From Rhodobacteraceae bacterium KLH11 (GTDB taxonomy: Bacteria; Pseudomonadota; Alphaproteobacteria; Rhodobacterales; Rhodobacteraceae): 64,000 nt of DNA. Shown one piece after another: positions 37,955 to 46,188 of the stretch. The DNA lies in NCBI GenBank assembly GCA_000158135.1, contig DS999531.1, positions 542,926 through 606,925 of the forward strand, read 5' to 3'. The notes beneath the pieces were generated by a model that saw only the letters and a list, made by a program, of their open reading frames with translations, searched no databases and had not been told where the DNA came from. The position numbers were made by a program, and so were the translations under genes. The stretch's first letter is position 1, and each line of letters opens with the position of its first letter.

Positions 37955-38931
37955 GATACTCTGCATCTGAGAAGTTGGAGATCATTCGGTTGATTGAAGA
38001 AAGCCATCTGTCAGCACGTCGTACATTGGCCAAACTGGGTATCCCTCGCACCACATTCTACCGATGGTACGACCGATACCTGCAGCGCGGAGAGGCTGGC
38101 CTTGAGGATCGGTCTCCCAAGCCAAAGCATGTCTGGAACCGCGTTCCTGACGAGGTGAAGCGCAAGGTCGTCAGCTTCGCCTTGAAGGAAACAGAGCTGT
38201 CACCCCGCGAGTTGGCGGTGACGTTCACAGACCAAGAACGGTACTTTGTATCGGAATCCACAGTGTATCGCACGCTCAAGGCACATGACCTGATCACCAG
38301 CCCTGCGTTCATCGTGCTGAAAGCCGCAAATGAGTTCGAGCATAAGACAACGGCCATCAACCAGCTTTGGCAGACCGACTTTACCTATCTCAAGGTTCTG
38401 GGGTGGGGCTGGTTTTATCTCAGCACGATCCTGGACGATTACAGCCGCTACATCATCTCGTGGAAGCTCTGCACGAACATGCGGGCTGAGGATGTGACAG
38501 ACACCCTCAATTTGGCCTTGCAGGCATCTGGCTGTGATCAGGTCCATGTCGTCCACAAACCGCGCCTGCTGAGCGATAATGGGTCCAGCTATGTCTCTGG
38601 TGACCTCGCTGAATGGCTGCGAGACAAAGGCATGAAGCACTCACGCGGTGCGCCATATCACCCTCAGACACAAGGTAAAATCGAACGATGGCATCAAACC
38701 TTGAAGAACCGGATCTTGCTGGAAAACTACTTCCTACCAGGCGATCTCGAAGCCCAAATCGAAGCCTTCGTCGATCACTACAATCACCAGCGCTACCACG
38801 AGAGCCTGAACAACGTCACACCCGCCGACGTCTACTTTGGGCGTGACCAAGCCATTCTGGAACAACGAGAAAGGATCAAACAGAAGACGTTCAAAGCGCG
38901 ACGCTGGCATCACAGCCAACGCGCAGCATAA
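37951..38931 (+). CDS. IS3-family transposase OrfB (DDE integrase)
   Basis: 326 residues: an N-terminal helix-turn-helix region (HLSARRTLAKLGIPRTTFYR) then a retroviral-type integrase core with D in LWQTDFTYLKVLGWGW, D in LLSDNGSSYVSGDLA and E in TQGKIERWHQTLKNR. Both partner frames look intact, so the element may still transpose. Probably made mainly as an OrfAB fusion. Confidence 0.92.
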   Translation: MRYSASEKLEIIRLIEESHLSARRTLAKLGIPRTTFYRWYDRYLQRGEAGLEDRSPKPKHVWNRVPDEVKRKVVSFALKETELSPRELAVTFTDQERYFVSESTVYRTLKAHDLITSPAFIVLKAANEFEHKTTAINQLWQTDFTYLKVLGWGWFYLSTILDDYSRYIISWKLCTNMRAEDVTDTLNLALQASGCDQVHVVHKPRLLSDNGSSYVSGDLAEWLRDKGMKHSRGAPYHPQTQGKIERWHQTLKNRILLENYFLPGDLEAQIEAFVDHYNHQRYHESLNNVTPADVYFGRDQAILEQRERIKQKTFKARRWHHSQRAA

Positions 38932-39178
38932 TCAAACCGACCAGATGAGCCAAACACTCTCTTAGTTTACGCCGCTCCTGGTTCCAAAAACTCTGACGAC
39001 GGACACTCCTCAGTGGTTACGATGAGCCAAGAACACTCTCTTATCAAATACCGCTATTTGGACCCAAAGGCGCTGACGTCAGACACATGATTTCCTTATA
39101 TATCTCAAAAACTTACGCCAAACCAAAGGTTTATGTCGACCGACTCCTGCACAGGAGTCCTACACAGTGACCCTAACA

Positions 39179-39530
39179 ATGCCATCACTAACCAAGGACA
39201 AAAGATAGCGGTATCTTCTACCTCCGGGTGCGCGTTCCGGCTGATTTGACGCGACTCGCAGGCAAGGCCGAGGTTACAAAGTCGCTCCGCACCCGAGAAC
39301 CAGCCGAAGCAAGGGAGCGGTTTGCGGTCGAGTATGCCAAGTTACAAAGCGCTGGGCGTCCCTTCGAGCCAAACCGGAATCCCTCCCCCTCAAAAGCATC
39401 GTCGCGCTGTCAGGCCGGGTGTACTTCCGCTTGATGGAAATGCTGGAACTTGAGCCGGGTGAACCGGAGGTCTGGCAACGTGTATGGGATCTACCGCGAG
39501 ATTGGGCGGCAATTGGGTGGTAGGCCAAAA
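39179..39530 (+). pseudogene. Tyrosine-type phage integrase fossil (DUF6538-like N-terminus)
   Basis: Reads MPSLTKDKR, then after a one-base shift SGIFYLRVRVPADLTRLAGK with the KSLRTREPAEARERFAVEYA block typical of integrase N-terminal domains, and after another shift VALSGRVYFRLMEMLELEPG and EVWQRVWDLPR. At least two frameshifts, and the catalytic domain is gone. A perfect 8-base-arm palindrome (GACTCCTG-CA-CAGGAGTC, 39142-39159) lies just upstream and could belong to its attachment or control region. Confidence 0.65.
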
Positions 39531-39615
39531 GGCGGAAATCTCTACGTCAAGTGGCAAAGGTTGGATTTCAAAGCGCTCACAGCCCATGCCTACTCAAGAG
39601 AAAATATGTCGGGTC

Positions 39616-40992
39616 TTATGATGGTCCGATCATGAAACAGGTGACATTTCGCGCCTGTAATCGGCGACATGCCAAGTCGGCTTGTTCGCGGGTCATGCCC
39701 TGGAATGTTGCGTCGAAGCCGCGTGCACTTTGGTTTACCTTACGCAATGTGCCTTCCAGAGTAGTCATTTCCGACAGAGCTGTCTTCAGCAAAACCTTCT
39801 CGGCCTCGTATCGGGTCGTGTAACGGCCAACATTGACGCCCCACAGATGCCCGCCAGACGTGGACAGGCGGGTGACGACCTCCTGTTCGGGCTCAGGTTG
39901 TGCCACGGCTGCGGCCGGGGTCACCTGATCACCGGATGGTGCAATATCAGCAGCGGCTATGGCGGCGGCGATTCCGTCCTGAATCTTGGCTCCATTCTTC
40001 TCAGCTGCTTCGGTGACCGCTCCTGCAACCTGCACGCTTGGTGCCGCCACGGGGCGCAAAACCGGGCGCAGGCTTGTTTTCGGGGGGCCTGCTCGGGCAA
40101 CCTGGGTCACGCCCAGACCCGCATTTCCGGCATAGGCCGGGCGGGCGGGCTTGCGGATCGGCGCACGCGAGGGGGCACGGCGGAAACCCATATCCAGCAA
40201 TTCTGCAACCCGGGCATTCCGCGATGCGCCTGATTTGCCACCAAAAACAGTTGCGATGATACGCTCGTCCTTACGTTTCGCGGAAGCAACCAGATTGAAC
40301 CCTGCCGCGCGGGTATAGCCCGTTTTGATCCCGTCTGCGCCTTTATAGGCAGCCAACAGGCGGCGGTTGGTGTTTGGGACGGTTTTTATCCCGGCATGAG
40401 TCGATTGGCGCGAGAACAGATTATAATACTGCGGGTAATCATACAGCAGGTGACGGCCCAGCGTGGTCATGTCACGCGCGGTGGACAAGTGGCCTGTTTC
40501 GGTCAAACCATGCGCGTTCTTGAAGGTTGTCCGGCTCATCCCCATCGCCTTGGCGGTGCGTGTCATGCGACGGGCAAAGGCCGCTTCGGACCCGCTGATT
40601 GCGATGCCGATCGCCGTGGCCGCATCATTGGCCGATTTCACGGCGGCCGCCCGGATCAGATAGCGGAACTGGATGGTCTGCCCTGTTCGCAAGCCCAATT
40701 TCGAAGGCGGCTCTGAGGATGCCTTCTTGGTGATCCGAACCGGAGTGTCCAGCGTGATTTCGCCGTTCCGCACGGCTTCGAACGCGATATACAGCGTCAT
40801 CATCTTGGTCAGTGATGCAGGATGCAGCCTTGTGTCGGCATTGCGGGAATGCAGCACCTCGCCGGTGCGCGCATCAATTACCATGGCAGCGTAGGGCGCT
40901 GCCAGCCCCTTCAATGGCGCAAAAACAAGCAACCAAAGAAATGCTATAAGGAATAAGCCCATTCGGGCCGGAACTGTCCGCCGAATCTGCAC
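39616..40992 (-). CDS. D-alanyl-D-alanine carboxypeptidase with SPOR domain
   Basis: 458 residues: signal/anchor segment (about 10-31), penicillin-binding domain with SxxK (S60-L-T-K63), SAN triad in AAAVKSANDAATAIG and KTG in GADGIKTGYTRAAG, then a proline/alanine-rich linker and a C-terminal SPOR domain (about 375-458) that binds denuded septal peptidoglycan. It trims the terminal D-alanine of peptidoglycan stems. Intact up to its stop, so it marks the start of undisturbed chromosome to the right of the tRNA-Thr element. The 250 bases upstream hold no gene. Confidence 0.93.
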   Translation of the reverse strand: MQIRRTVPARMGLFLIAFLWLLVFAPLKGLAAPYAAMVIDARTGEVLHSRNADTRLHPASLTKMMTLYIAFEAVRNGEITLDTPVRITKKASSEPPSKLGLRTGQTIQFRYLIRAAAVKSANDAATAIGIAISGSEAAFARRMTRTAKAMGMSRTTFKNAHGLTETGHLSTARDMTTLGRHLLYDYPQYYNLFSRQSTHAGIKTVPNTNRRLLAAYKGADGIKTGYTRAAGFNLVASAKRKDERIIATVFGGKSGASRNARVAELLDMGFRRAPSRAPIRKPARPAYAGNAGLGVTQVARAGPPKTSLRPVLRPVAAPSVQVAGAVTEAAEKNGAKIQDGIAAAIAAADIAPSGDQVTPAAAVAQPEPEQEVVTRLSTSGGHLWGVNVGRYTTRYEAEKVLLKTALSEMTTLEGTLRKVNQSARGFDATFQGMTREQADLACRRLQARNVTCFMIGPS

Positions 40993-41243
40993 GATCTTTG
41001 CCTCTGTCTGCCTCGCGCCGCCGGGTTTTCCCGGTCAGCAATTTTTATTTTGATATCGCTCAGGCTAACACAGAGGCGGGTTTAAAGAAACCGAAAGCTG
41101 CGTATTCCCAGATCACATTTCCAACCCAGTCTGCGCTAGATATAGTAGCTCTGACGCCATCAGACACCACACCGGCGAATGCGACAAAATTCAGGCAAGT
41201 GCTGCGCCCGGATTTTCCCTGACTGCGGCGAAACGGCAACAGG

Positions 41244-41945
41244 TCAGGGAATCTCGGCCACCAGCGCCGCAAGGTCACCCAGATCGCACAGTTCGCGGAA
41301 CCGTGGGCTGGTTGTCGGTGTCTCGGCCTGCTCGATCTCCCACACCAGCCCATGTGGAACATGCACGCCCCAGCACCCGGCCTGAATCGGTGCCACCACA
41401 TCCGAACGCATCGAGTTGCCAACCATCATCGAAGCCGCAGGGCCATCCCCATGCTGAGAGAAAATCGCTTCATATGTCCGGGGTGTTTTTTCCGACACGA
41501 TCTCGACCCGGTCGAACAGCTCGCCCAAACCGGATTGGGCCAGCTTGCGTTCCTGATCGATCAGATCACCCTTGGTGATCAGCAAAACCCTGTGAGTTTT
41601 GGCGACAGCCTCAATCGCATCGCGCGCATGCGGCAGCAGTTCTATCGGATGGGCCAGCATTTCCTGCCCTGCGTCTATAAGCTGACGGATAATCCGCGCA
41701 GGCACACGATCTTCGGTTACCTCGATCGCTGTTTCGATCATCGACAGGGTGAAGCCTTTGATTCCATAGCCATAATGCCGGATGTTGCGCTTCTCGGCTG
41801 CCAGCAACCGCTCCATCAGATGGTCGTGTTCAGCATGATCGGCCAGCAGTTCAGCGAAATATGTCTGCGTCAGTTGAAAGAAACGCTCGTTATGCCACAG
41901 GGTATCGTCTGCATCGAACCCGACCGTTGTCAGCCCTTTATCCAT
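41244..41945 (-). CDS. HAD-family hydrolase
   Basis: 233 residues with the HAD motifs in order: GFDADDTLW (nucleophile D), LLITKGD, a conserved lysine in VSEKTPRTYE, and MVGNSMRSDVVAPIQAG. The alpha-helical cap lies between about 20 and 100. Probably a phosphatase of a small metabolite; substrate not readable. Divergent from clpS. Confidence 0.88.
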   Translation of the reverse strand: MDKGLTTVGFDADDTLWHNERFFQLTQTYFAELLADHAEHDHLMERLLAAEKRNIRHYGYGIKGFTLSMIETAIEVTEDRVPARIIRQLIDAGQEMLAHPIELLPHARDAIEAVAKTHRVLLITKGDLIDQERKLAQSGLGELFDRVEIVSEKTPRTYEAIFSQHGDGPAASMMVGNSMRSDVVAPIQAGCWGVHVPHGLVWEIEQAETPTTSPRFRELCDLGDLAALVAEIP

Positions 41946-42037
41946 CCCAAATCCGCCTACTTGCTCTTTTCTCTGCCGACCGTGACGTTATATAAGCCCG
42001 GAAACAAACCGAAGCCTGAATCGGAAACTCTCAAGCA

Positions 42038-42379
42038 ATGCGCAACGATCAGTGGATGATGTCTGACAACCCGGATGAGGACGACGATACGTCGATCCTT
42101 GTTCAGACGCGTCCAAAGACCCAGCGACCGCCGCTGTACAAGGTGTTGCTGCTGAATGACGACTACACCCCGATGGAGTTTGTGGTGCATGTGCTGGAGC
42201 GTTTCTTCGGCATGACCCACGCGCAGGCGTTCGAGATCATGCTGACCGTGCACAAGAAAGGCGTCGCCGTGGTTGGTGTCTTCAGCCATGAGATTGCCGA
42301 GACCAAAGTGGGGCAGGTGATGGATTTTGCCCGCAGGCATCAGCACCCGCTGCAATGCACCATGGAACGTGAAGAATAA
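42038..42379 (+). CDS. clpS: ATP-dependent Clp protease adaptor
   Basis: 113 residues. ClpS core [20 protein letters not shown] and [21 protein letters not shown], the site that binds N-degrons and docks on the ClpA N-domain. The N-terminal 30 residues are acidic and probably flexible. Internal ATGs at codons 7 and 8 are equally possible starts; none has a strong ribosome site. Confidence 0.93.
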   Translation: MRNDQWMMSDNPDEDDDTSILVQTRPKTQRPPLYKVLLLNDDYTPMEFVVHVLERFFGMTHAQAFEIMLTVHKKGVAVVGVFSHEIAETKVGQVMDFARRHQHPLQCTMEREE

Positions 42380-42406
42380 CGCACACGTTCGCAACCGGGT
42401 TTGCCC

Positions 42407-43369
42407 ATGTCCCCTCGTCTTGATCTTGCCCTGAACAGCGGGCTCAGCCTGTCGCAGTCGTTGACCGTGCTGGCTCCGACCCCTGATCACGACCTTTCGG
42501 GCCTGCCGCGCGCGGCGCTGGTGGTCCAGCCCTTCAAGCCGTTTCATGATCATTTCGCCGCGCAGGGCTTTGCGGCAACTCCTGACGGCGATGCGCCCTG
42601 TCAGGATGCCATCGTCTTTTTACCCCGCGCCAAGGCGCTGGCCCGGGCACTGGTCCATCAGGCGTGTCGCTGCGCCAGCGGGGTGGTGGTGGTAGACGGG
42701 GCCAAAACCGATGGCGTGGACAGCCTGCTGAAAGATATCCGCAAGCGGGTCCCCGTCGAGGGGCCGATCTCGAAAGCGCATGGCAAGATTTTCTGGTTTG
42801 GATCCGACGCAGATGCATTTGCCGACTGGGCCGCACCTGACGCGCAGATGTCCGAGGGCTACCGGACGGCTCCGGGTGTGTTCTCTGCCGATGGGATCGA
42901 CCCGGCCTCGGCCCTTCTGCTGCAATCCCTGCCGCAAAAGCGCGGCGCACGCATCGCCGATCTGGGCGCGGGCTGGGGATTTCTGTCGGCCCATCTGATC
43001 GACGGGTCGCTGCACAGCCTGCATCTGGTTGAGGCCAACCACACCGCCCTCACCTGCGCCCGCGCCAACGTATCAGACCCGCGCGCGCAGTTTCACTGGG
43101 CTGACGCCACCACCTGGACTGCGCCCGAACCGCTGGACACAGTGATCATGAACCCGCCTTTTCACACCTCGCGCAGTGCCGATCCGGCCCTGGGTCAGGG
43201 CTTTATCGCCAGCGCCGCCCGCAATCTGGCACGCAATGGTCATCTCTGGATGGTCGCCAATCGTCACCTACCCTATGAGGCCACTCTGGCCGAGACCTTC
43301 GCGCGGGTTGAAGACGTTGCCGGAGATAACCGGTTCAAGGTTTTTCACGCCTCTCGCCCTCGGGGCTGA
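42407..43369 (+). CDS. Class I SAM-dependent methyltransferase (RsmC-like)
   Basis: About 320 residues. The C-terminal half is a Rossmann methyltransferase with ARIADLGAGWGFLSAHLI and the NPPF motif (VIMNPPFHTSRSADPALG) used by enzymes that methylate exocyclic amines of nucleobases, as in RsmC (G1207 of 16S rRNA). The N-terminal half is a degenerate copy of the same fold, as in RsmC. The ATG at 42407 is preferred to a TTG two codons upstream. Confidence 0.85.
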   Translation: MSPRLDLALNSGLSLSQSLTVLAPTPDHDLSGLPRAALVVQPFKPFHDHFAAQGFAATPDGDAPCQDAIVFLPRAKALARALVHQACRCASGVVVVDGAKTDGVDSLLKDIRKRVPVEGPISKAHGKIFWFGSDADAFADWAAPDAQMSEGYRTAPGVFSADGIDPASALLLQSLPQKRGARIADLGAGWGFLSAHLIDGSLHSLHLVEANHTALTCARANVSDPRAQFHWADATTWTAPEPLDTVIMNPPFHTSRSADPALGQGFIASAARNLARNGHLWMVANRHLPYEATLAETFARVEDVAGDNRFKVFHASRPRG

Positions 43370-43406
43370 GGCCCGTTAACCTGCGCCAGAACTCAGGAGG
43401 ATTCGC

Positions 43407-44207
43407 ATGTCCTTTTCCATCGCGGGCAAAACCGCAATCGTCACCGGCGGTGCCAACGGTATCGGGCTCGCCATCGGGCGGCATTTCGCGGATGCGGGTG
43501 CCAATGTCATGTTTGCCGACATGGATGAAAAACGCCTGTCTGAAGAACTGGGCGCGCAGGCCGATGACAGCAACATCCGATATTTCGCAGGTGATCTGCG
43601 GGAAAAGCTGACCATCGCAAATTTGCTATCGGCCACGCTGGACGCGTTCGATCAGGTCGACATCCTGATAAACGGCGCCCGGCAGGTGATCCCTTCGGAC
43701 CCGCTGGATGCGGATGACGATTCGGTGCGCATATTGCTGAACCAGAACCTGATGCCTGCACTCAAGCTTAGCCAGATGGTCGCAAAGCGGTTCATCAAAC
43801 AGGCCAAGGATGATGACGAAAACCCGGCAGGCTCGATCATCAACCTGTCCTCGATCGCAGCGCGACGGACCCATCCCGATCTGATGGCCTATTCCGTCTC
43901 GACCGCCGCGCAGGATCAGATGACCCGGTCGCTGGCTGTTGCCCTTGCACCCAACCGCATCCGCGTGAATTCGATCGCGCTGGGGTCGGTGATGAGCGCC
44001 TCGTTGCAATCCACCCTCAAGGAAAACCGTGACTTCCGCGAGGATATCGAAAAGCACACTCCGCTTGCCCGTATTGCCGCCCCGACCGAACTGGCCGAAA
44101 CGGCGCAGTTCCTTGCCTCTGATGCGGCCGGGTTCATGACCGGGCAAATCCTGACCATTGATGGCGGGCGCACCCTGCTTGACCCGGTTGCAGCCCCTGC
44201 ACACTGA
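43407..44207 (+). CDS. Short-chain dehydrogenase-like protein lacking the catalytic lysine
   Basis: 266 residues with the SDR nucleotide loop TGGANGIGLAIG and INLSSIAARR before the active site, and the C-terminal MTGQILTIDGGRTLLDP. But the YxxxK motif reads Y162-S-V-S-T166, so the catalytic lysine is a threonine, and the usual NNAG is NGAR. It may be an inactive or altered member, perhaps a binding protein. An AGGAGG ribosome site precedes the ATG. Six bases after it, hemF begins. Confidence 0.85.
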   Translation: MSFSIAGKTAIVTGGANGIGLAIGRHFADAGANVMFADMDEKRLSEELGAQADDSNIRYFAGDLREKLTIANLLSATLDAFDQVDILINGARQVIPSDPLDADDDSVRILLNQNLMPALKLSQMVAKRFIKQAKDDDENPAGSIINLSSIAARRTHPDLMAYSVSTAAQDQMTRSLAVALAPNRIRVNSIALGSVMSASLQSTLKENRDFREDIEKHTPLARIAAPTELAETAQFLASDAAGFMTGQILTIDGGRTLLDPVAAPAH

Positions 44208-44212
44208 CGCCC

Positions 44213-45097
44213 ATGTTTGAGACCGAAAAAGCCACCGCATCCGCCTGGTTCCGCCAGTTGCGCGACGACATCGTCAACGCCTTTGAAGCGCTGGAAGACA
44301 GCCATGACACCGGCCCCTTCTCGGACGCCCAACCGGGTCGGTTCGAGGTCAAGGATACCAAACGCCGGTCCGACGACGGCTCGGACGCAGGCGGCGGGTT
44401 GATGTCGGTGATGCGCGGGGGCCGCGTGTTCGAAAAGGTGGGTGTCAACGTCTCAACCGTTTACGGCACGTTGGGTGAGCGCGCGCAAAACGCGATGGCC
44501 GCGCGCAAGGGCATTGCGGGGATGAAGGATGATCCGCGGTTCTGGGCCTCGGGCATCTCGCTGGTGGCGCATATGCAGAACCCGCATGTGCCCGCCGTTC
44601 ACATGAACACGCGAATGTTCTGGACACCGCATGCCTGGTGGTTCGGTGGCGGTTCTGACCTGAACCCCTGCATCGAATACGATGACGATACTGCCCATTT
44701 CCATGCCACCCAAAAGGCCCATCTGGATCCGCACGGGCCTGCACATTACCCGCGCCTCAAGGACTGGGCGGATGAGTATTTCTATATCCCCCACCGCAAA
44801 CGCGCGCGCGGTGTGGGGGGTATTTTCATGGATGACTATTGCACCGGAGACTGGCAGGTCGATTTCGCGCTGACACAGGATATTGGCCGTGCCTTCCTGC
44901 CCGCCTTTGTGCCACTGGTGGAAAAGCGCCGCGTGCAGGGGTTTGATGAGACCGCCAAGAACACGCAACTGATCCATCGCGGGCTCTATGCCGAATACAA
45001 TCTGGTCTACGACCGGGGCACCAAGTTCGGGCTGGAAACCGGGCATGATCCAGACGCCGTATTGATGAGCCTGCCACCGCTGGCAAAATGGGTCTGA
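44213..45097 (+). CDS. hemF: Oxygen-dependent coproporphyrinogen III oxidase
   Basis: 294 residues; decarboxylates two propionates of coproporphyrinogen III in haem synthesis under oxygen. Family signature MQNPHVPAVHMNTRMFW plus WWFGGGSDLNPCIEYDDDT and RGVGGIFMDDYCTGDW. Downstream of and close to the SDR-like gene. Ends three bases before the stop of a convergent gene. Confidence 0.95.
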   Translation: MFETEKATASAWFRQLRDDIVNAFEALEDSHDTGPFSDAQPGRFEVKDTKRRSDDGSDAGGGLMSVMRGGRVFEKVGVNVSTVYGTLGERAQNAMAARKGIAGMKDDPRFWASGISLVAHMQNPHVPAVHMNTRMFWTPHAWWFGGGSDLNPCIEYDDDTAHFHATQKAHLDPHGPAHYPRLKDWADEYFYIPHRKRARGVGGIFMDDYCTGDWQVDFALTQDIGRAFLPAFVPLVEKRRVQGFDETAKNTQLIHRGLYAEYNLVYDRGTKFGLETGHDPDAVLMSLPPLAKWV

Positions 45098-45100
45098 CGC

Positions 45101-45508
45101 TCAGAGCCCGAAATCGATGATATTGTCCCAGCAATACCCTTGTGCGGATGCAGCGGACATATTGGCGCCAACCCGTTTCACCGTCACCGAGTAGCTTTCA
45201 CTGGTGTCGCCCCCCTCGGGCGGGTTCAGTGAAAATTGCACAGTCCGGATTCCGCGCTCATAGGCTTTCGAGATGTAAATCCGCTGGGTTGCCGATGTCC
45301 GCAAGGTCCGGATCGCGTAATCTCCGATCCCGCACCAATAGGCCACCGGGGCCGAGGTTCCGATCGCCGCCACTTCGAACGTGCCGTCCTTCAGCGGGGT
45401 GACGGTGGTTCGATATCCCAGACGCACCCCGACACCCGCCCCAACGGCCTGCGCCACGGCAGGTGCCAGCAGGATCGCGAACAGGCAGGCAGGTTTCCAA
45501 AATCGCAT
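45101..45508 (-). CDS. Small secreted protein of unknown function
   Basis: About 135 residues: signal peptide MRFWKPACLFAILLAPAVAQA, then a beta-rich protein with cysteines that could pair (YWCGIGDYAIRTL and GYCWDNIIDFGL). An ATG two codons upstream is possible. I do not recognise the family. Divergent from the HlyC-like gene across a 160-base AT-rich gap containing a TATGAT box. Confidence 0.65.
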   Translation of the reverse strand: MRFWKPACLFAILLAPAVAQAVGAGVGVRLGYRTTVTPLKDGTFEVAAIGTSAPVAYWCGIGDYAIRTLRTSATQRIYISKAYERGIRTVQFSLNPPEGGDTSESYSVTVKRVGANMSAASAQGYCWDNIIDFGL

Positions 45509-45675
45509 GTTCAAATACCTTTCTGTGACCCCTGGCTACGCTTTAAAAAATATCCGAACTCAAAGCCTAACCCATTCGCTTGCAAAAAACAGGCCTTTCC
45601 TGCATGCGGCGAAATCTCTTCCATTGCATTTGCCACTTGCTATGATTTGAGAAAGTGATCGTTTCAAGGTGACCT

Positions 45676-46188
45676 GTGCAAAAGTCGTTCCCTAAAGACT
45701 GGTTTGACCTTTCGCCTGAAAAATACGCCGATTTCGGCGCGTTATTCTATTTGGCCGCCCTGACCAACGCGCATCGGGGGCGCACTCTGGCACAGGTTCT
45801 TTATGCGTTTGAGACACCCTTGCGGCTGGGCCAATATCATATTTTCCGGCAAAACGGCTTTCCCCGGGGTTTCGTGACCTTTGCAGGGCTCAGCGCCGAG
45901 GCCGAATATCGCTATGCGGTGCAAGAGCAGCCCCTGACGGATGCCGATTTCACCAGCGGCAACTCTTTCTGGATCATCGATATGGTCGCGCCTTTTGGCC
46001 AGACGCGCCAGATTGTTGACATGTTGAAGCGGGATATTCCCCATTCAAGGGTGCGCACCAATCGCCTGAACAGCGACCTGTCCATCAAGCGCATCGTCGA
46101 GTGGACCCGCGACGCCCAGAAACAGGTGCATATGCGCCTGTACCGCGATGCGGAATTTGCCAGTTTGCTGGAGCAGGAAGACAGATGA
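45676..46188 (+). CDS. HlyC-type toxin-activating lysine acyltransferase
   Basis: 170 residues, the length of HlyC/CyaC. Catalytic pair present: H33 in LTNAHRGRTLAQVL and D102 in FWIIDMVAPFGQTRQ, with the LGQYHIFRQNGFPRGFVTFA middle typical of this GNAT-like fold. HlyC enzymes move a fatty acyl chain from acyl-ACP to lysines of RTX toxins before secretion. Here the next gene is not an RTX toxin but a Hint-domain protein, whose start overlaps this stop (ATGA). GTG start with AGGTGA upstream. Confidence 0.88.
   Translation: MQKSFPKDWFDLSPEKYADFGALFYLAALTNAHRGRTLAQVLYAFETPLRLGQYHIFRQNGFPRGFVTFAGLSAEAEYRYAVQEQPLTDADFTSGNSFWIIDMVAPFGQTRQIVDMLKRDIPHSRVRTNRLNSDLSIKRIVEWTRDAQKQVHMRLYRDAEFASLLEQEDR

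Larger units (their letters stand above)
37501..39087 (+). mobile_element. IS3-type insertion sequence with inverted extra copy of its left end
   Basis: Core element 37503-39005: imperfect inverted ends of about 63 bases (TGTCTGACGTCAG... left, TGTCCGTCGTCAG... right, both reaching TGGCTCATC) around two overlapping transposase frames. Directly after the right end lies an inverted copy of the left end (39004-39087), so the whole block is bounded by a perfect 84-base inverted repeat (37501-37584 and 39004-39087). No target duplication is visible (AGG on the left, TGA on the right). Confidence 0.85.

Noticed and set aside
39540..39660. A right attachment site repeating the tRNA-Thr 3' end
   Set aside because: I looked for a second copy of the T-arm/acceptor sequence near the right edge of the element and found none, so no attR is called.
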